A stretch of DNA of 64,000 nucleotides, from positions 186,001 through 250,000 of the forward strand of contig NZ_BSSM01000011.1 of NCBI RefSeq assembly GCF_030269125.1. The letters run 5' to 3'. Of this stretch, positions 26,329 to 33,900 are shown piece after piece. The position numbers and the translations under genes are program-made. Origin of the DNA: Streptomyces hygroscopicus subsp. hygroscopicus (GTDB taxonomy: Bacteria; Actinomycetota; Actinomycetes; Streptomycetales; Streptomycetaceae). The notes below the pieces were generated by a model that was not told the DNA's origin, ran no database searches, and worked only from the letters and a program-made list of their open reading frames with translations. Every line of letters begins with the position of its first letter. Within the stretch, counting starts at the first letter, position 1.

Positions 26329-27453
26329 TCAGCCGCCCAGCCGCGCGAGCGCCTCGGGAGCCTCCTCGACCGAGTCCACGAGGGCGATCCGCGGTGCCAG
26401 CGCCCTTCCCCGCGCGAGGGATCTGAGCAGCGGCCAGGCCGGGAGTTCCCGGGTCCAGTGCTCCCTGTCCACGAGCACCATCGGCCTGGGCTCGCCGCGC
26501 GACTCGTAGTAGTTGGGCGTCGCGTTGTCGAAGATCTCCTGTACGGTCCCGGCGGCGCCCGGCAGGAAGACCACTCCGGCGGTGGAGCGGGCCAGCAGAC
26601 CGTCCTCACGGGTGGCGTTGGCGAAGTACTTGGCGATGTGCGCGGCGAAGGGGTTCGGCGGCTCATGGCCGTAGAACCAGGTCGGGATGCCCACCGACGC
26701 GCCGCCGTCGGGCCAGCGGGCGCGCACCTCGAAGGCGGCGCGCGCCCACTCCGTGACCGACGGCCGGAAGGAGGGCGCCTTCGCGAGCGGCACCAGCGCC
26801 TCCTCCAGCATGGTGTCCGAGTACGGGGCGGCGTACGCGCCGAGGTTCGCCGCCTCCATCGCGCCGGGGCCGCCGCCGGTGGCGACCGTGAACCCGGCGC
26901 GGGCGAGGGAGCGGCCGAGGCGGGCGGCACCGGCGTACTCGACCGTGCCCCGGGCCATCGCATGGCCGCCCATGACCCCGACCACCCGGCAGCCGTCGAG
27001 GAGTTCGTCCAGGGCGTCGGAGACGGCGTCGTCGTGGATCGCGCGCAGCATCGAGGCGAGGACGTCGCCGTTCGCCGTCGTACGCATGAACCAGCCGTAG
27101 GCCCGCGCGTCCGGTGTCGCCTCGTAGCCCTCCTCCAGCGAGGCGTACAGCTCGTCCGGCGTGTAGGGGCAGCCCCGGTACGGGTCGAAGGGCAGGCCCG
27201 GGACCGGCGGGAACACCAGGGCGCCGGACGCGTGCACCCGGGCCGCGGCCTCGGGGGCCATCGGGCAGCCCAGGAAGACGGCGTCCGCGGTGTCGAGGCC
27301 GAGCAGCACGCTCGTGCGGCCCGTCAGGTCCACGGCCTGCACGCGGTAGCGGGCGAGCGAGCCGCGCTCGGCGACCACCTCGTCGAACTCGGCGAGCGAC
27401 TCGATCTCATGGGCGCGGGCGGCGCGGCGCGGCTGGGCGGGTGTCGGATGCAC
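26329..27453 (-). CDS. LOG-family Rossmann-fold protein
   Basis: 374 aa. The middle and C-terminal part carry the lysine decarboxylase-like/LOG motifs: VGVMGGHAMARG, VATGGGPGAMEAANLGAY, and VVFLPGAAGTVQEIFD in place of the usual PGGxGTxxE. Short LOG proteins release cytokinin-type bases from nucleotides; this longer form, with about 150 N-terminal residues, has no assigned substrate. The start is a GTG reading MHPTPAQPRRAARAHE. It is downstream of a small VOC gene on the same strand. Confidence 0.82.
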   Translation of the reverse strand: MHPTPAQPRRAARAHEIESLAEFDEVVAERGSLARYRVQAVDLTGRTSVLLGLDTADAVFLGCPMAPEAAARVHASGALVFPPVPGLPFDPYRGCPYTPDELYASLEEGYEATPDARAYGWFMRTTANGDVLASMLRAIHDDAVSDALDELLDGCRVVGVMGGHAMARGTVEYAGAARLGRSLARAGFTVATGGGPGAMEAANLGAYAAPYSDTMLEEALVPLAKAPSFRPSVTEWARAAFEVRARWPDGGASVGIPTWFYGHEPPNPFAAHIAKYFANATREDGLLARSTAGVVFLPGAAGTVQEIFDNATPNYYESRGEPRPMVLVDREHWTRELPAWPLLRSLARGRALAPRIALVDSVEEAPEALARLGG

Positions 27454-27500
27454 CCGCCCATGCTAGGCAGCGCCCCGCACGCGGCCGGGCCGGGGACGGT

Positions 27501-27905
27501 TCAGCCCTGGATCGCGGCCGGGTCCATCCACATGACCTCCCAGGTGTGGCCGTCGAGGTCGTCGAAGGAGCGGCCGTACATGAAGCCGTGGTCCTGGGTC
27601 GGGCCCTGCGTGCCGCCCGCCGCGAGCGCCTTGTCGACCAGCTCGTCGACCTTCTCGCGGCTCACCGCGCTGAGGCACACCAGCACCTCGCTGGTCGTCG
27701 TCGCGTCGGCGATCTCCTTCTTGGTGAAGGTCGCGTAGAACGGCTTGGTGAGGAGCATCGCGACGATGGTGTCGCTGATCACCACGGAGGCGGCGTCGTC
27801 GTTCGTGAACTGGGGGTTGATCGAGTAGCCCAGCGCCGTGAAGAACTTCTTCGAGGCGTCGAGGTCGGAGACGGGCAGGTTGACGAAGATCATCTGCTGG
27901 TACAC
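27501..27905 (-). CDS. Small VOC family protein
   Basis: 134 aa single VOC module: MYQQMIFVNLPVSDLDASKK at the N-terminus and FDDLDGHTWEVMWMDP at the C-terminus. This is the subgroup of PhnB/glyoxalase-like proteins with no known substrate. The start is a GTG. Its downstream neighbour is the LOG gene after 47 bases, so the two may be co-transcribed. Confidence 0.87.
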   Translation of the reverse strand: MYQQMIFVNLPVSDLDASKKFFTALGYSINPQFTNDDAASVVISDTIVAMLLTKPFYATFTKKEIADATTTSEVLVCLSAVSREKVDELVDKALAAGGTQGPTQDHGFMYGRSFDDLDGHTWEVMWMDPAAIQG

Positions 27906-28006
27906 GGTGGGTGACTCCCGGTTCGTACTGTTGCTTGGTTCACCGGGGTAGACGGCGGGCCGCGGCGGAACTCATCGGTGGCCCGGGATTTTTTTTCCGC
28001 GGTGTC

Positions 28007-29296
28007 TCAACGGGTCAGGGGCAGGGCCGCCAGGGCCGCGATCGCCAGGGTGAGCGGCGTGAAGAAGGCCAGCAGGGCGAGCGCGCGCAGGGCTGCGGCG
28101 CCGCGCAGCACCGTGGCGGGGGCGCCGAGGCGGAGCAGCGCCGCGGTGGTCTCGGCGCGGCACTGGCGGGTCTCGACGGCCACCGTCAGCAAGGTGGCGA
28201 AGGCGCAGCCGGTGACGACCAGCGCGCCGAGGATGCTCAGCGGGCCGAAGGCGCGGGCCGGGGCGGCGTACAGGGTGGTCGTCGCGTACCCGGCGGCGAC
28301 GGCCCACAGCACGCCGAGGGGGCGGCCGATCCTGGCGGCCTCCGTCATCAGCACGCGGCCGGCGAGGAGGCGGAGGGCTCCGGGGCGCGCGCACTGGAGG
28401 AGGCGCCCGCACAGGTGGGTGAGGCCGGGGGCGGCGAGGACGACCCCTGCGGCGGTGAGGAGCCAGCCGAGGAGGAAGGGGACGGCGGCGGGGGCGAAGG
28501 TGGTGAAGGTGGGGGCGGGGGGCGGCGGTGTACGGCCCGCGTACGCCTGGGCGGTGAGGCCGGCGGCGAGGAGGGCCACCGCCCAGGGGAGGCCGGCGGG
28601 CGTGTCCCTGCCGTCGGCCGGGTCCCGGTCCGGCGTCGGGGCCGCGAGGTCGGTCGCGCTGTCCGGCGCTGACGGGGTGCCTCCTCCGGCCGGGGCGCCG
28701 GCGGCGGCACGATCGCCCGCGGGCGCACGGCCGGCCGGCCCGACGAAGGAGAGGTACCTGCGCTGCGGCCTCGTCGCCGGCTTCGGGTCCCGCGGTCGCA
28801 GCGCCACCGCCACCGTCGCCGTGGCCACTCCCGGCACCACCGCCAGGAGGGTCAGGGCGGCCGCCGCCGGAAGGGGTCTGCCGACGGCCAGGAAGGACGC
28901 TCCGGCGCCGTCGAAGGGCACTCCCGCCAGGTCGCCGCGCAGGTGGAGGAAGAGGGCCAGGGCGAGGAGGGAGCCCAGGGTGGTGGCGAGGGCCGTGCCG
29001 AGCGCGGAGACGGCCATCAGGCGGGCGGGGCCGAGGCCGAGGGCGGAGAGGCCGGGGCGCGGGCGGGCGCCGGGGTCGGTGCGGGCGACGGCGACCGCGA
29101 AGTGGACCGTCGCCGCGACCGGCACCAGGCACCAGGCCAGCCGCAGCGCGCCCGCGCCCGCGGTCCCGGGGTGGCCGAGGGCGTAGCCGAGGCAGGACAG
29201 CAGCAGGAACCCGGTGCCCGCCGAGGCCGCCGCCACCAGCAGGCGGCGCAGTTGGACGGCGGGCCGGGCCGCGCGGGTCAGACGGAGATCGAGCAC
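28007..29296 (-). CDS. Putative ABC transporter permease
   Basis: 429 aa, very hydrophobic, with about eight to ten membrane helices divided by a Pro/Ala/Asp-rich cytosolic linker (about residues 185-245). I recognise no specific permease family; an FtsX-like or ABC-2-like exporter subunit is possible. The GTG at 29296 overlaps the end of the adjacent ATPase gene by 19 bases, which argues that the two form one transporter. Residues near the C-terminus (RLGAPATVLRGAAALRALAL) resemble the coupling region of MacB-like permeases, but weakly. Confidence 0.75.
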   Translation of the reverse strand: MLDLRLTRAARPAVQLRRLLVAAASAGTGFLLLSCLGYALGHPGTAGAGALRLAWCLVPVAATVHFAVAVARTDPGARPRPGLSALGLGPARLMAVSALGTALATTLGSLLALALFLHLRGDLAGVPFDGAGASFLAVGRPLPAAAALTLLAVVPGVATATVAVALRPRDPKPATRPQRRYLSFVGPAGRAPAGDRAAAGAPAGGGTPSAPDSATDLAAPTPDRDPADGRDTPAGLPWAVALLAAGLTAQAYAGRTPPPPAPTFTTFAPAAVPFLLGWLLTAAGVVLAAPGLTHLCGRLLQCARPGALRLLAGRVLMTEAARIGRPLGVLWAVAAGYATTTLYAAPARAFGPLSILGALVVTGCAFATLLTVAVETRQCRAETTAALLRLGAPATVLRGAAALRALALLAFFTPLTLAIAALAALPLTR

Positions 29297-30018
29297 GCGG
29301 CCCGGCCTCCCGCGTCGGGGATCTCCGGCAGATGTACGGTCCGCACCGGCCGGCCGTCCAGCAGGGTCACCGTGCGGTCGGCGGCGGCCGCGGTCTCCGG
29401 GTCGGCCGTCGCGAGGACCACGGTGATGCCGTGCGAGCGGGCGGCGCTGGTGAGGGTGCGCAGCACATGGCCGCGGTCGGCGCGGTGCAGCGGGGCCGTG
29501 GGCTCGTCGGCGAACAGCACCGTCGGCGCCGGGGCCAGCGCGCGGGCGATCGAGACCCGCTGGCGCTCGGACTGGCGCAGCCGGTGCGGGCGCTTGCGGG
29601 CCGCTTCCCCGACGTCCAGGCGCTCCAGCCACTCCAGCGCGGTGGCCTTGGCCCGGCGGCGGCTGGTGCCGCGCAGCATCAGCGGCAGCGCGGCGTTCTC
29701 CCAGGCGTTCAGCTCGGGGACCAGCGCCGGCTCGGGGCCGATCCAGCAGAAGCGGTCGCGGCGCAGCCGCTCGCGGTGCGTGGGGCCGAGGGTGTGCACG
29801 GGCGTGCTGTTGAACCACACCTCGCCCTCCCGCACCGGCACCAGCCCGGACAGGCAGCGCAGCAGGGTCGTCTTGCCGCTGCCCCGGGGGCCGCTGACGG
29901 CGAGGACCTCGCCCTCCCGGACCGCGAGCGAGACCCCGGCGAGTCCGGGGGAGCCGTCGGGGTGGGTGAAGTGCAGGGACCGTGCCCACAGCACGTCGTT
30001 GTCCGGCGGAGCCTCCAT
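29278..30018 (-). CDS. ABC transporter ATP-binding protein with degenerate motifs
   Basis: 246 aa in the LolD/MacB-like subgroup. Walker A is intact (GPRGSGKT, 43-50), as is Walker B (VLFADEPT, D171-E172). Three other motifs are altered: the Q-loop glutamine is replaced (CWIGPE, around G94), the signature LSGGE reads LRQSE (147-151), and the H-loop histidine is alanine (TADPE, A205). It may bind ATP but hydrolyse poorly, or serve a regulatory role. It begins an operon with the downstream permease. No ligand can be assigned. Confidence 0.8.
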   Translation of the reverse strand: MEAPPDNDVLWARSLHFTHPDGSPGLAGVSLAVREGEVLAVSGPRGSGKTTLLRCLSGLVPVREGEVWFNSTPVHTLGPTHRERLRRDRFCWIGPEPALVPELNAWENAALPLMLRGTSRRRAKATALEWLERLDVGEAARKRPHRLRQSERQRVSIARALAPAPTVLFADEPTAPLHRADRGHVLRTLTSAARSHGITVVLATADPETAAAADRTVTLLDGRPVRTVHLPEIPDAGGRAACSISV

Positions 30019-30140
30019 GGGCGTACACCTCGGTTCTGATCCGTTTTCCCGTGCCCGTTCCTCCGTACGGGGGAACGAAGGCAGGGCCGATCGGTCACTG
30101 GCACGCTAGGCAGCCGCCGGACGGAGGCCGGACAGCACAC

Positions 30141-30184
30141 GGCCCCGGGCCGCCGTTCTCACTCGAACGGGCGGCTCCGGGGCC
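30141..30184 (-). terminator. Terminator after the aminotransferase gene
   Basis: GGCCCCGGGCCGCCGTTC pairs with GAACGGGCGGCTCCGGGGCC over 18 base pairs with two single-base bulges and a six-base loop. It lies 24 bases past the stop of the minus-strand aminotransferase gene. Confidence 0.85.
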
Positions 30185-30208
30185 GGTCGCGGTCACACCG
30201 TCAGCTGA

Positions 30209-31591
30209 TTACAGCTTGGTCCACGCCTCCGTGAGGGTGGCGCGCAGGATCTGCTCGATCTCGTCGAACGTCTCCTGGTTGGAGATCAGCGGCGGGGCGA
30301 GCTGGATGACCGGGTCGCCGCGGTCGTCGGCACGGCAGTACAGGCCGTTGTCGAACAGCGCCTTGGAGAGGAAGCCGTACAGGACGCGCTCGGTCTCCTC
30401 GTCGTTGAAGGACTCCTTGGTGGCCTTGTCCTTCACCAGCTCGATGCCGTAGAAGAAGCCGTTGCCGCGGACGTCGCCGACGATCGGCAGGTCGTGCAGC
30501 TTCTGGAGCGTCTGGAGGAAGTTGCCCTCGTTGTCCAGCACGTGCTGGTTGAGGTTCTCGCGCTCGAACAGGTCGAGGTTGGCGAGGCCCACGGCCGCGG
30601 AGACCGGGTGGCCGCCGAAGGTGTAGCCGTGCAGGAAGGTGTTGTCACCCTTGTAGAACGGCTCCGCCAGGCGGTCGGAGACGATGCAGGCGCCGATCGG
30701 GGAGTAGCCCGAGGTCATGCCCTTGGCGCAGGTGATCATGTCCGGGACGTAGCCGAACTTGTCGCACGCGAACATCGTGCCGAGGCGGCCGAAGGCGCAG
30801 ATGACCTCGTCCGAGACGAGCAGCACGTCGTACTTGTCGCAGATCTCGCGCACGCGCTGGAAGTAGCCGGGCGGCGGCGGGAAGCAGCCACCGGCGTTCT
30901 GCACCGGCTCCAGGAAGACCGCGGCGACGGTGTCCGGGCCCTCGAAGAGGATCTGCTGCTCGATCTGGTCGGCGGCCCAGCGGCCGAAGGCCTCCGGGTC
31001 GTCACCGAAGATCGGCGCGCGGTAGATGTTGGTGTTCGGCACCTTGTGCGCGCCCGGCACCAGCGGCTCGAAGGGGGCCTTCAGGCCCGGCAGGCCGGTG
31101 ATGGACAGGGCGCCCTGCGGGGTGCCGTGGTAGGCGACCGCGCGCGAGATGACCTTGTACTTGGTGGGCTTGCCGGTCAGCTTGAAGTACTGCTTGGCCA
31201 GCTTCCAGGCGGTCTCGACCGCCTCGCCGCCGCCGGTGGTGAAGAAGACCTTGTTCAGGTCGCCCGGGGCGTGGTGCGCGAGGCGCTCGGCGAGTTCGAC
31301 GGCCTTCGGGTGGGCGTAGGACCACACCGGGAAGAAGGCCAGCTCCTGGGCCTGCTTGAACGCGGTCTCGGCGAGTTCCGTGCGGCCGTGCCCGGCCTGG
31401 ACCACGAACAGGCCCGCGAGACCGTCGAGGTAGCGCTTGCCCTTGTCGTCGTAGACGTAGGTGCCCTCGCCCCGGACGATGGTCGGGACGGGGGAGTTCT
31501 CGTACGAGGACATGCGGGTGAAGTGCATCCACAGGTGGTCGTACGCGGTGCGGCTGAGGTCCTTCTGGGTCACGGTTATCGGGTTCCCCAC
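30209..31591 (-). CDS. Class III PLP-dependent aminotransferase, probable putrescine/polyamine aminotransferase
   Basis: 460 aa. Transfers the amino group of a diamine or omega-amino acid to pyruvate or another keto acid. PLP-binding features are LLVSDEVICAFGRLG (D261) and catalytic lysine K290 in ITCAKGMTSGY. It starts four codons into the 3' end of the AsnC gene (16-base overlap). Pairing with an AsnC regulator and a divergent aldehyde dehydrogenase points to polyamine breakdown, similar to SpuC-type putrescine:pyruvate transaminases. Substrate choice remains inference. Confidence 0.9.
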   Translation of the reverse strand: MGNPITVTQKDLSRTAYDHLWMHFTRMSSYENSPVPTIVRGEGTYVYDDKGKRYLDGLAGLFVVQAGHGRTELAETAFKQAQELAFFPVWSYAHPKAVELAERLAHHAPGDLNKVFFTTGGGEAVETAWKLAKQYFKLTGKPTKYKVISRAVAYHGTPQGALSITGLPGLKAPFEPLVPGAHKVPNTNIYRAPIFGDDPEAFGRWAADQIEQQILFEGPDTVAAVFLEPVQNAGGCFPPPPGYFQRVREICDKYDVLLVSDEVICAFGRLGTMFACDKFGYVPDMITCAKGMTSGYSPIGACIVSDRLAEPFYKGDNTFLHGYTFGGHPVSAAVGLANLDLFERENLNQHVLDNEGNFLQTLQKLHDLPIVGDVRGNGFFYGIELVKDKATKESFNDEETERVLYGFLSKALFDNGLYCRADDRGDPVIQLAPPLISNQETFDEIEQILRATLTEAWTKL

Positions 31592-32094
31592 ATGTAGGTC
31601 TGCTTCTTCAGCTTCATGTAGACGAAGCTCTCGGTGGAGCGCACGCCGGGCAGTGCCCGGATGCGTTTGTTGATGACGTCCAGCAGGTGGTCGTCGTCCT
31701 CGCAGACGATCTCCGCGAGGATGTCGAACGAGCCCGCGGTCATCACCACGTACTCGACCTCCGACATGGCCGTCAGCGTGTCCGCGATCGACTCGACATC
31801 GCCCTCGACATGGATGCCGACCATCGCCTGCCGGCGGAAGCCCACGGTGAGCGGGTCCGTCACGGCGACGATCTGCATCACGCCCTGGTCCAGCAGCTTC
31901 TGGACGCGCTGGCGCACGGCCGCCTCCGACAGGCCGACGGCCTTGCCGATCGCGGCGTACGGCCGGCGGCCGTCCTCCTGGAGCTGCTGAATGATGGCGA
32001 GGGAGACGGCATCCAACGTCGGGGTGCCGTTCCTGGACTCGCGGGACGAGTCCCTCTGGTCTGCGCTTCGACTGGCCACGCGCTCACTGTGCAC
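31576..32094 (-). CDS. Lrp/AsnC family transcriptional regulator
   Basis: 172 aa. The N-terminal helix-turn-helix is at about residues 28-75 (AIIQQLQEDGRRPYAAIGKA, GLSEAAVRQRVQKLLDQG) and the C-terminal RAM ligand domain follows (VEYVVMTAGSFDILAEIVCE). The GTG at 32094 is likely; a second GTG five codons in is an alternative. It is co-transcribed with the aminotransferase and faces an aldehyde dehydrogenase gene. It probably controls both, with the 49-bp dyad as the site. Confidence 0.92.
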   Translation of the reverse strand: MHSERVASRSADQRDSSRESRNGTPTLDAVSLAIIQQLQEDGRRPYAAIGKAVGLSEAAVRQRVQKLLDQGVMQIVAVTDPLTVGFRRQAMVGIHVEGDVESIADTLTAMSEVEYVVMTAGSFDILAEIVCEDDDHLLDVINKRIRALPGVRSTESFVYMKLKKQTYMWGTR

Positions 32095-32110
32095 GAGGTC
32101 TCGTCAGTTT

Positions 32111-32159
32111 CGCAAGCCCTGATCGATGAAATTCGTTGTTTCAGGGATCAAAGCTTGCG
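32111..32159. promoter_or_regulatory. 49-bp extended dyad, candidate AsnC-family operator
   Basis: Symmetric about base 32135: CGCAAGC/GCTTGCG at the ends, TGATC/GATCA inside, and GAAA/TTTC nearest the centre. About 17 of 24 opposed positions pair. It lies just upstream of the AsnC gene and 30 bases before the -35 of the divergent dehydrogenase promoter. Confidence 0.7.
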
Positions 32160-32189
32160 GATTTCGCAGAAGTGGCCGCGCCAGGGGTG

Positions 32190-32217
32190 TTGAAAACGTG
32201 GGGGTGCCGACTAGGGT
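32190..32217 (+). promoter_or_regulatory. Promoter of the aldehyde dehydrogenase gene
   Basis: TTGAAA at 32190-32195 and TAGGGT at 32212-32217 are separated by 16 bases, a good HrdB-type promoter. Expected transcription start is near 32224, leaving a leader of about 76 bases. Confidence 0.65.
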
Positions 32218-32232
32218 GGGGTGTCTCAGTGA

Positions 32233-32257
32233 CCGGACAGCGGTACGCGCTGTCCGG
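32233..32257 (+). promoter_or_regulatory. Perfect inverted repeat in the dehydrogenase leader
   Basis: CCGGACAGCG and CGCTGTCCGG flank GTACG, a perfect 10-bp inverted repeat. It starts about ten bases after the predicted transcription start and ends 42 bases before the start codon, so it could be a repressor site or an mRNA stem-loop. Confidence 0.6.
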
Positions 32258-32299
32258 ACTGGACCGCTCGAACCCTCGAACCAGATCAGGAGGCCGGCA

Positions 32300-33739
32300 G
32301 TGAGCACCGAGCTGCGTCGTCTGCGCAACTACATCGACGGTGAGTTCCGGGACGCCGCCGACGGACGGACCACCGAGGTGGTCAACCCCGCGACGGGCGA
32401 GGCGTACGCGACCGCGCCGCTGTCCGGACAGGCGGACGTCGACGCGGCCATGGCGGCCGCCGCCCGCGCCTTCCCGGCCTGGCGTGACGCCACGCCGGCC
32501 GAGCGCCAGCGGGCCCTGCTGAAGATCGCGGACGCGTTCGAGGAGCGCGCCGAGGACTTGATCGCGGCCGAGGTGGAGAACACGGGCAAGCCCACCGGGC
32601 TCACCCGCTCCGAGGAGATCCCGCCGATGGTCGACCAGATCCGCTTCTTCGCCGGTGCGGCGCGGATGCTGGAGGGCCGGTCGGCCGGCGAGTACATGGA
32701 GGGGATGACCTCGATCATCCGCCGCGAGCCGATCGGCGTCTGCGCCCAGGTCGCGCCGTGGAACTACCCGATGATGATGGCCGTGTGGAAGTTCGCCCCG
32801 GCGCTCGCCGCGGGCAACACGGTCGTCCTCAAGCCCTCCGACACCACCCCCGCCTCCTCGGTGCTGATCGCGGAGATCATCGGCTCGGTGCTGCCCAAGG
32901 GCGTCTTCAACGTCATCTGCGGCGACCGTGACACCGGCCGCCTGATGGTCGAGCACGAGACCCCGGCGATGGCCTCCATCACCGGCTCCGTGCGCGCCGG
33001 CATGTCCGTCGCCGAGTCCGCGTCCAAGGACCTCAAGCGGGTCCACCTGGAGCTGGGCGGCAAGGCGCCGGTCGTCGTCTTCGAGGACACCGACATCGCC
33101 AAGGCGGTCGAGGACATCTCGGTCGCGGGCTTCTTCAACGCGGGCCAGGACTGCACCGCCGCCTGCCGCGTCCTCGTCCACGAGTCGATCCACGACGAGT
33201 TCGTGGCCGCGCTGGCCAAGGCCGCGGAGGAGACGAAGACCGGGCAGCCCGACGACGAGGACGTGCTCTACGGCCCGCTGAACAACCCCAACCAGCTCAA
33301 GCAGGTCGAGGGCTTCATCGAGCGCCTGCCCGCGCACGCGCGCGTCGAGGCCGGCGGCAAGCGGGTCGGCGACAAGGGCTACTTCTTCGCGCCGACCGTG
33401 GTCTCCGGCGTCAAGCAGGACGACGAGATCATCCAGAAGGAGGTCTTCGGCCCCGTCATCACCGTCCAGTCCTTCACGGACGAGGACCAGGCCGTCGAGT
33501 TCGCCAACGGCGTGGAGTACGCGCTGGCCTCCTCGGTGTGGACCAAGGACCACGCGCGCGCGATGCGCATGTCCAAGAAGATGGACTTCGGCTGCGTGTG
33601 GATCAACACCCACATCCCGCTGGTCGCGGAGATGCCGCACGGCGGCTTCAAGAAGTCCGGCTACGGCAAGGACCTCTCGGCGTACGGCTTCGAGGACTAC
33701 ACGCGGATCAAGCACGTGATGACGTCGCTGGACGCGTGA
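32300..33739 (+). CDS. Aldehyde dehydrogenase, probable gamma-aminobutyraldehyde dehydrogenase
   Basis: 479 aa NAD(P)-dependent ALDH. Motifs: APWNYPMMM, SITGSVRAGMSVA, ELGGKAPVVVF (catalytic E251) and GQDCTAACR (C285), then KEVFGPVITVQ. The GTG at 32300 follows AGGAGG by six bases. Context with aminotransferase and AsnC suggests oxidation of 4-aminobutyraldehyde to GABA after putrescine deamination. The gene has its own promoter and a very strong terminator. Confidence 0.93.
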   Translation: MSTELRRLRNYIDGEFRDAADGRTTEVVNPATGEAYATAPLSGQADVDAAMAAAARAFPAWRDATPAERQRALLKIADAFEERAEDLIAAEVENTGKPTGLTRSEEIPPMVDQIRFFAGAARMLEGRSAGEYMEGMTSIIRREPIGVCAQVAPWNYPMMMAVWKFAPALAAGNTVVLKPSDTTPASSVLIAEIIGSVLPKGVFNVICGDRDTGRLMVEHETPAMASITGSVRAGMSVAESASKDLKRVHLELGGKAPVVVFEDTDIAKAVEDISVAGFFNAGQDCTAACRVLVHESIHDEFVAALAKAAEETKTGQPDDEDVLYGPLNNPNQLKQVEGFIERLPAHARVEAGGKRVGDKGYFFAPTVVSGVKQDDEIIQKEVFGPVITVQSFTDEDQAVEFANGVEYALASSVWTKDHARAMRMSKKMDFGCVWINTHIPLVAEMPHGGFKKSGYGKDLSAYGFEDYTRIKHVMTSLDA

Positions 33740-33773
33740 CGCTCCGCTGAGTTCGCCTGCGGTGTCGCATGGC

Positions 33774-33816
33774 GCGGCCCCCTCGGACGGGATCGACCCC
33801 CGTCCGAGGGGGCCGC
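33774..33816 (+). terminator. Very strong terminator after the aldehyde dehydrogenase gene
   Basis: GCGGCCCCCTCGGACGGG pairs perfectly with its complement at 33799-33816 over 18 bases, with a seven-base loop. It ends the plus-strand transcript before the convergent MFS gene. Confidence 0.95.
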
Positions 33817-33900
33817 GGCGTTGCAGGCGGGTCCACCGGCAGGCCGGCCGGCGTGGAGGGAGCGTGGAGGGAGGCCGGCGGGGCGGCGCCGCAGGCCCCG

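Noticed and set aside
28007..30028. A single 673-residue fusion of ABC ATPase and permease
   Set aside because: The upstream part of this open frame is the ATPase gene read in the wrong frame; the motifs lie in the other frame, so two overlapping genes are correct.
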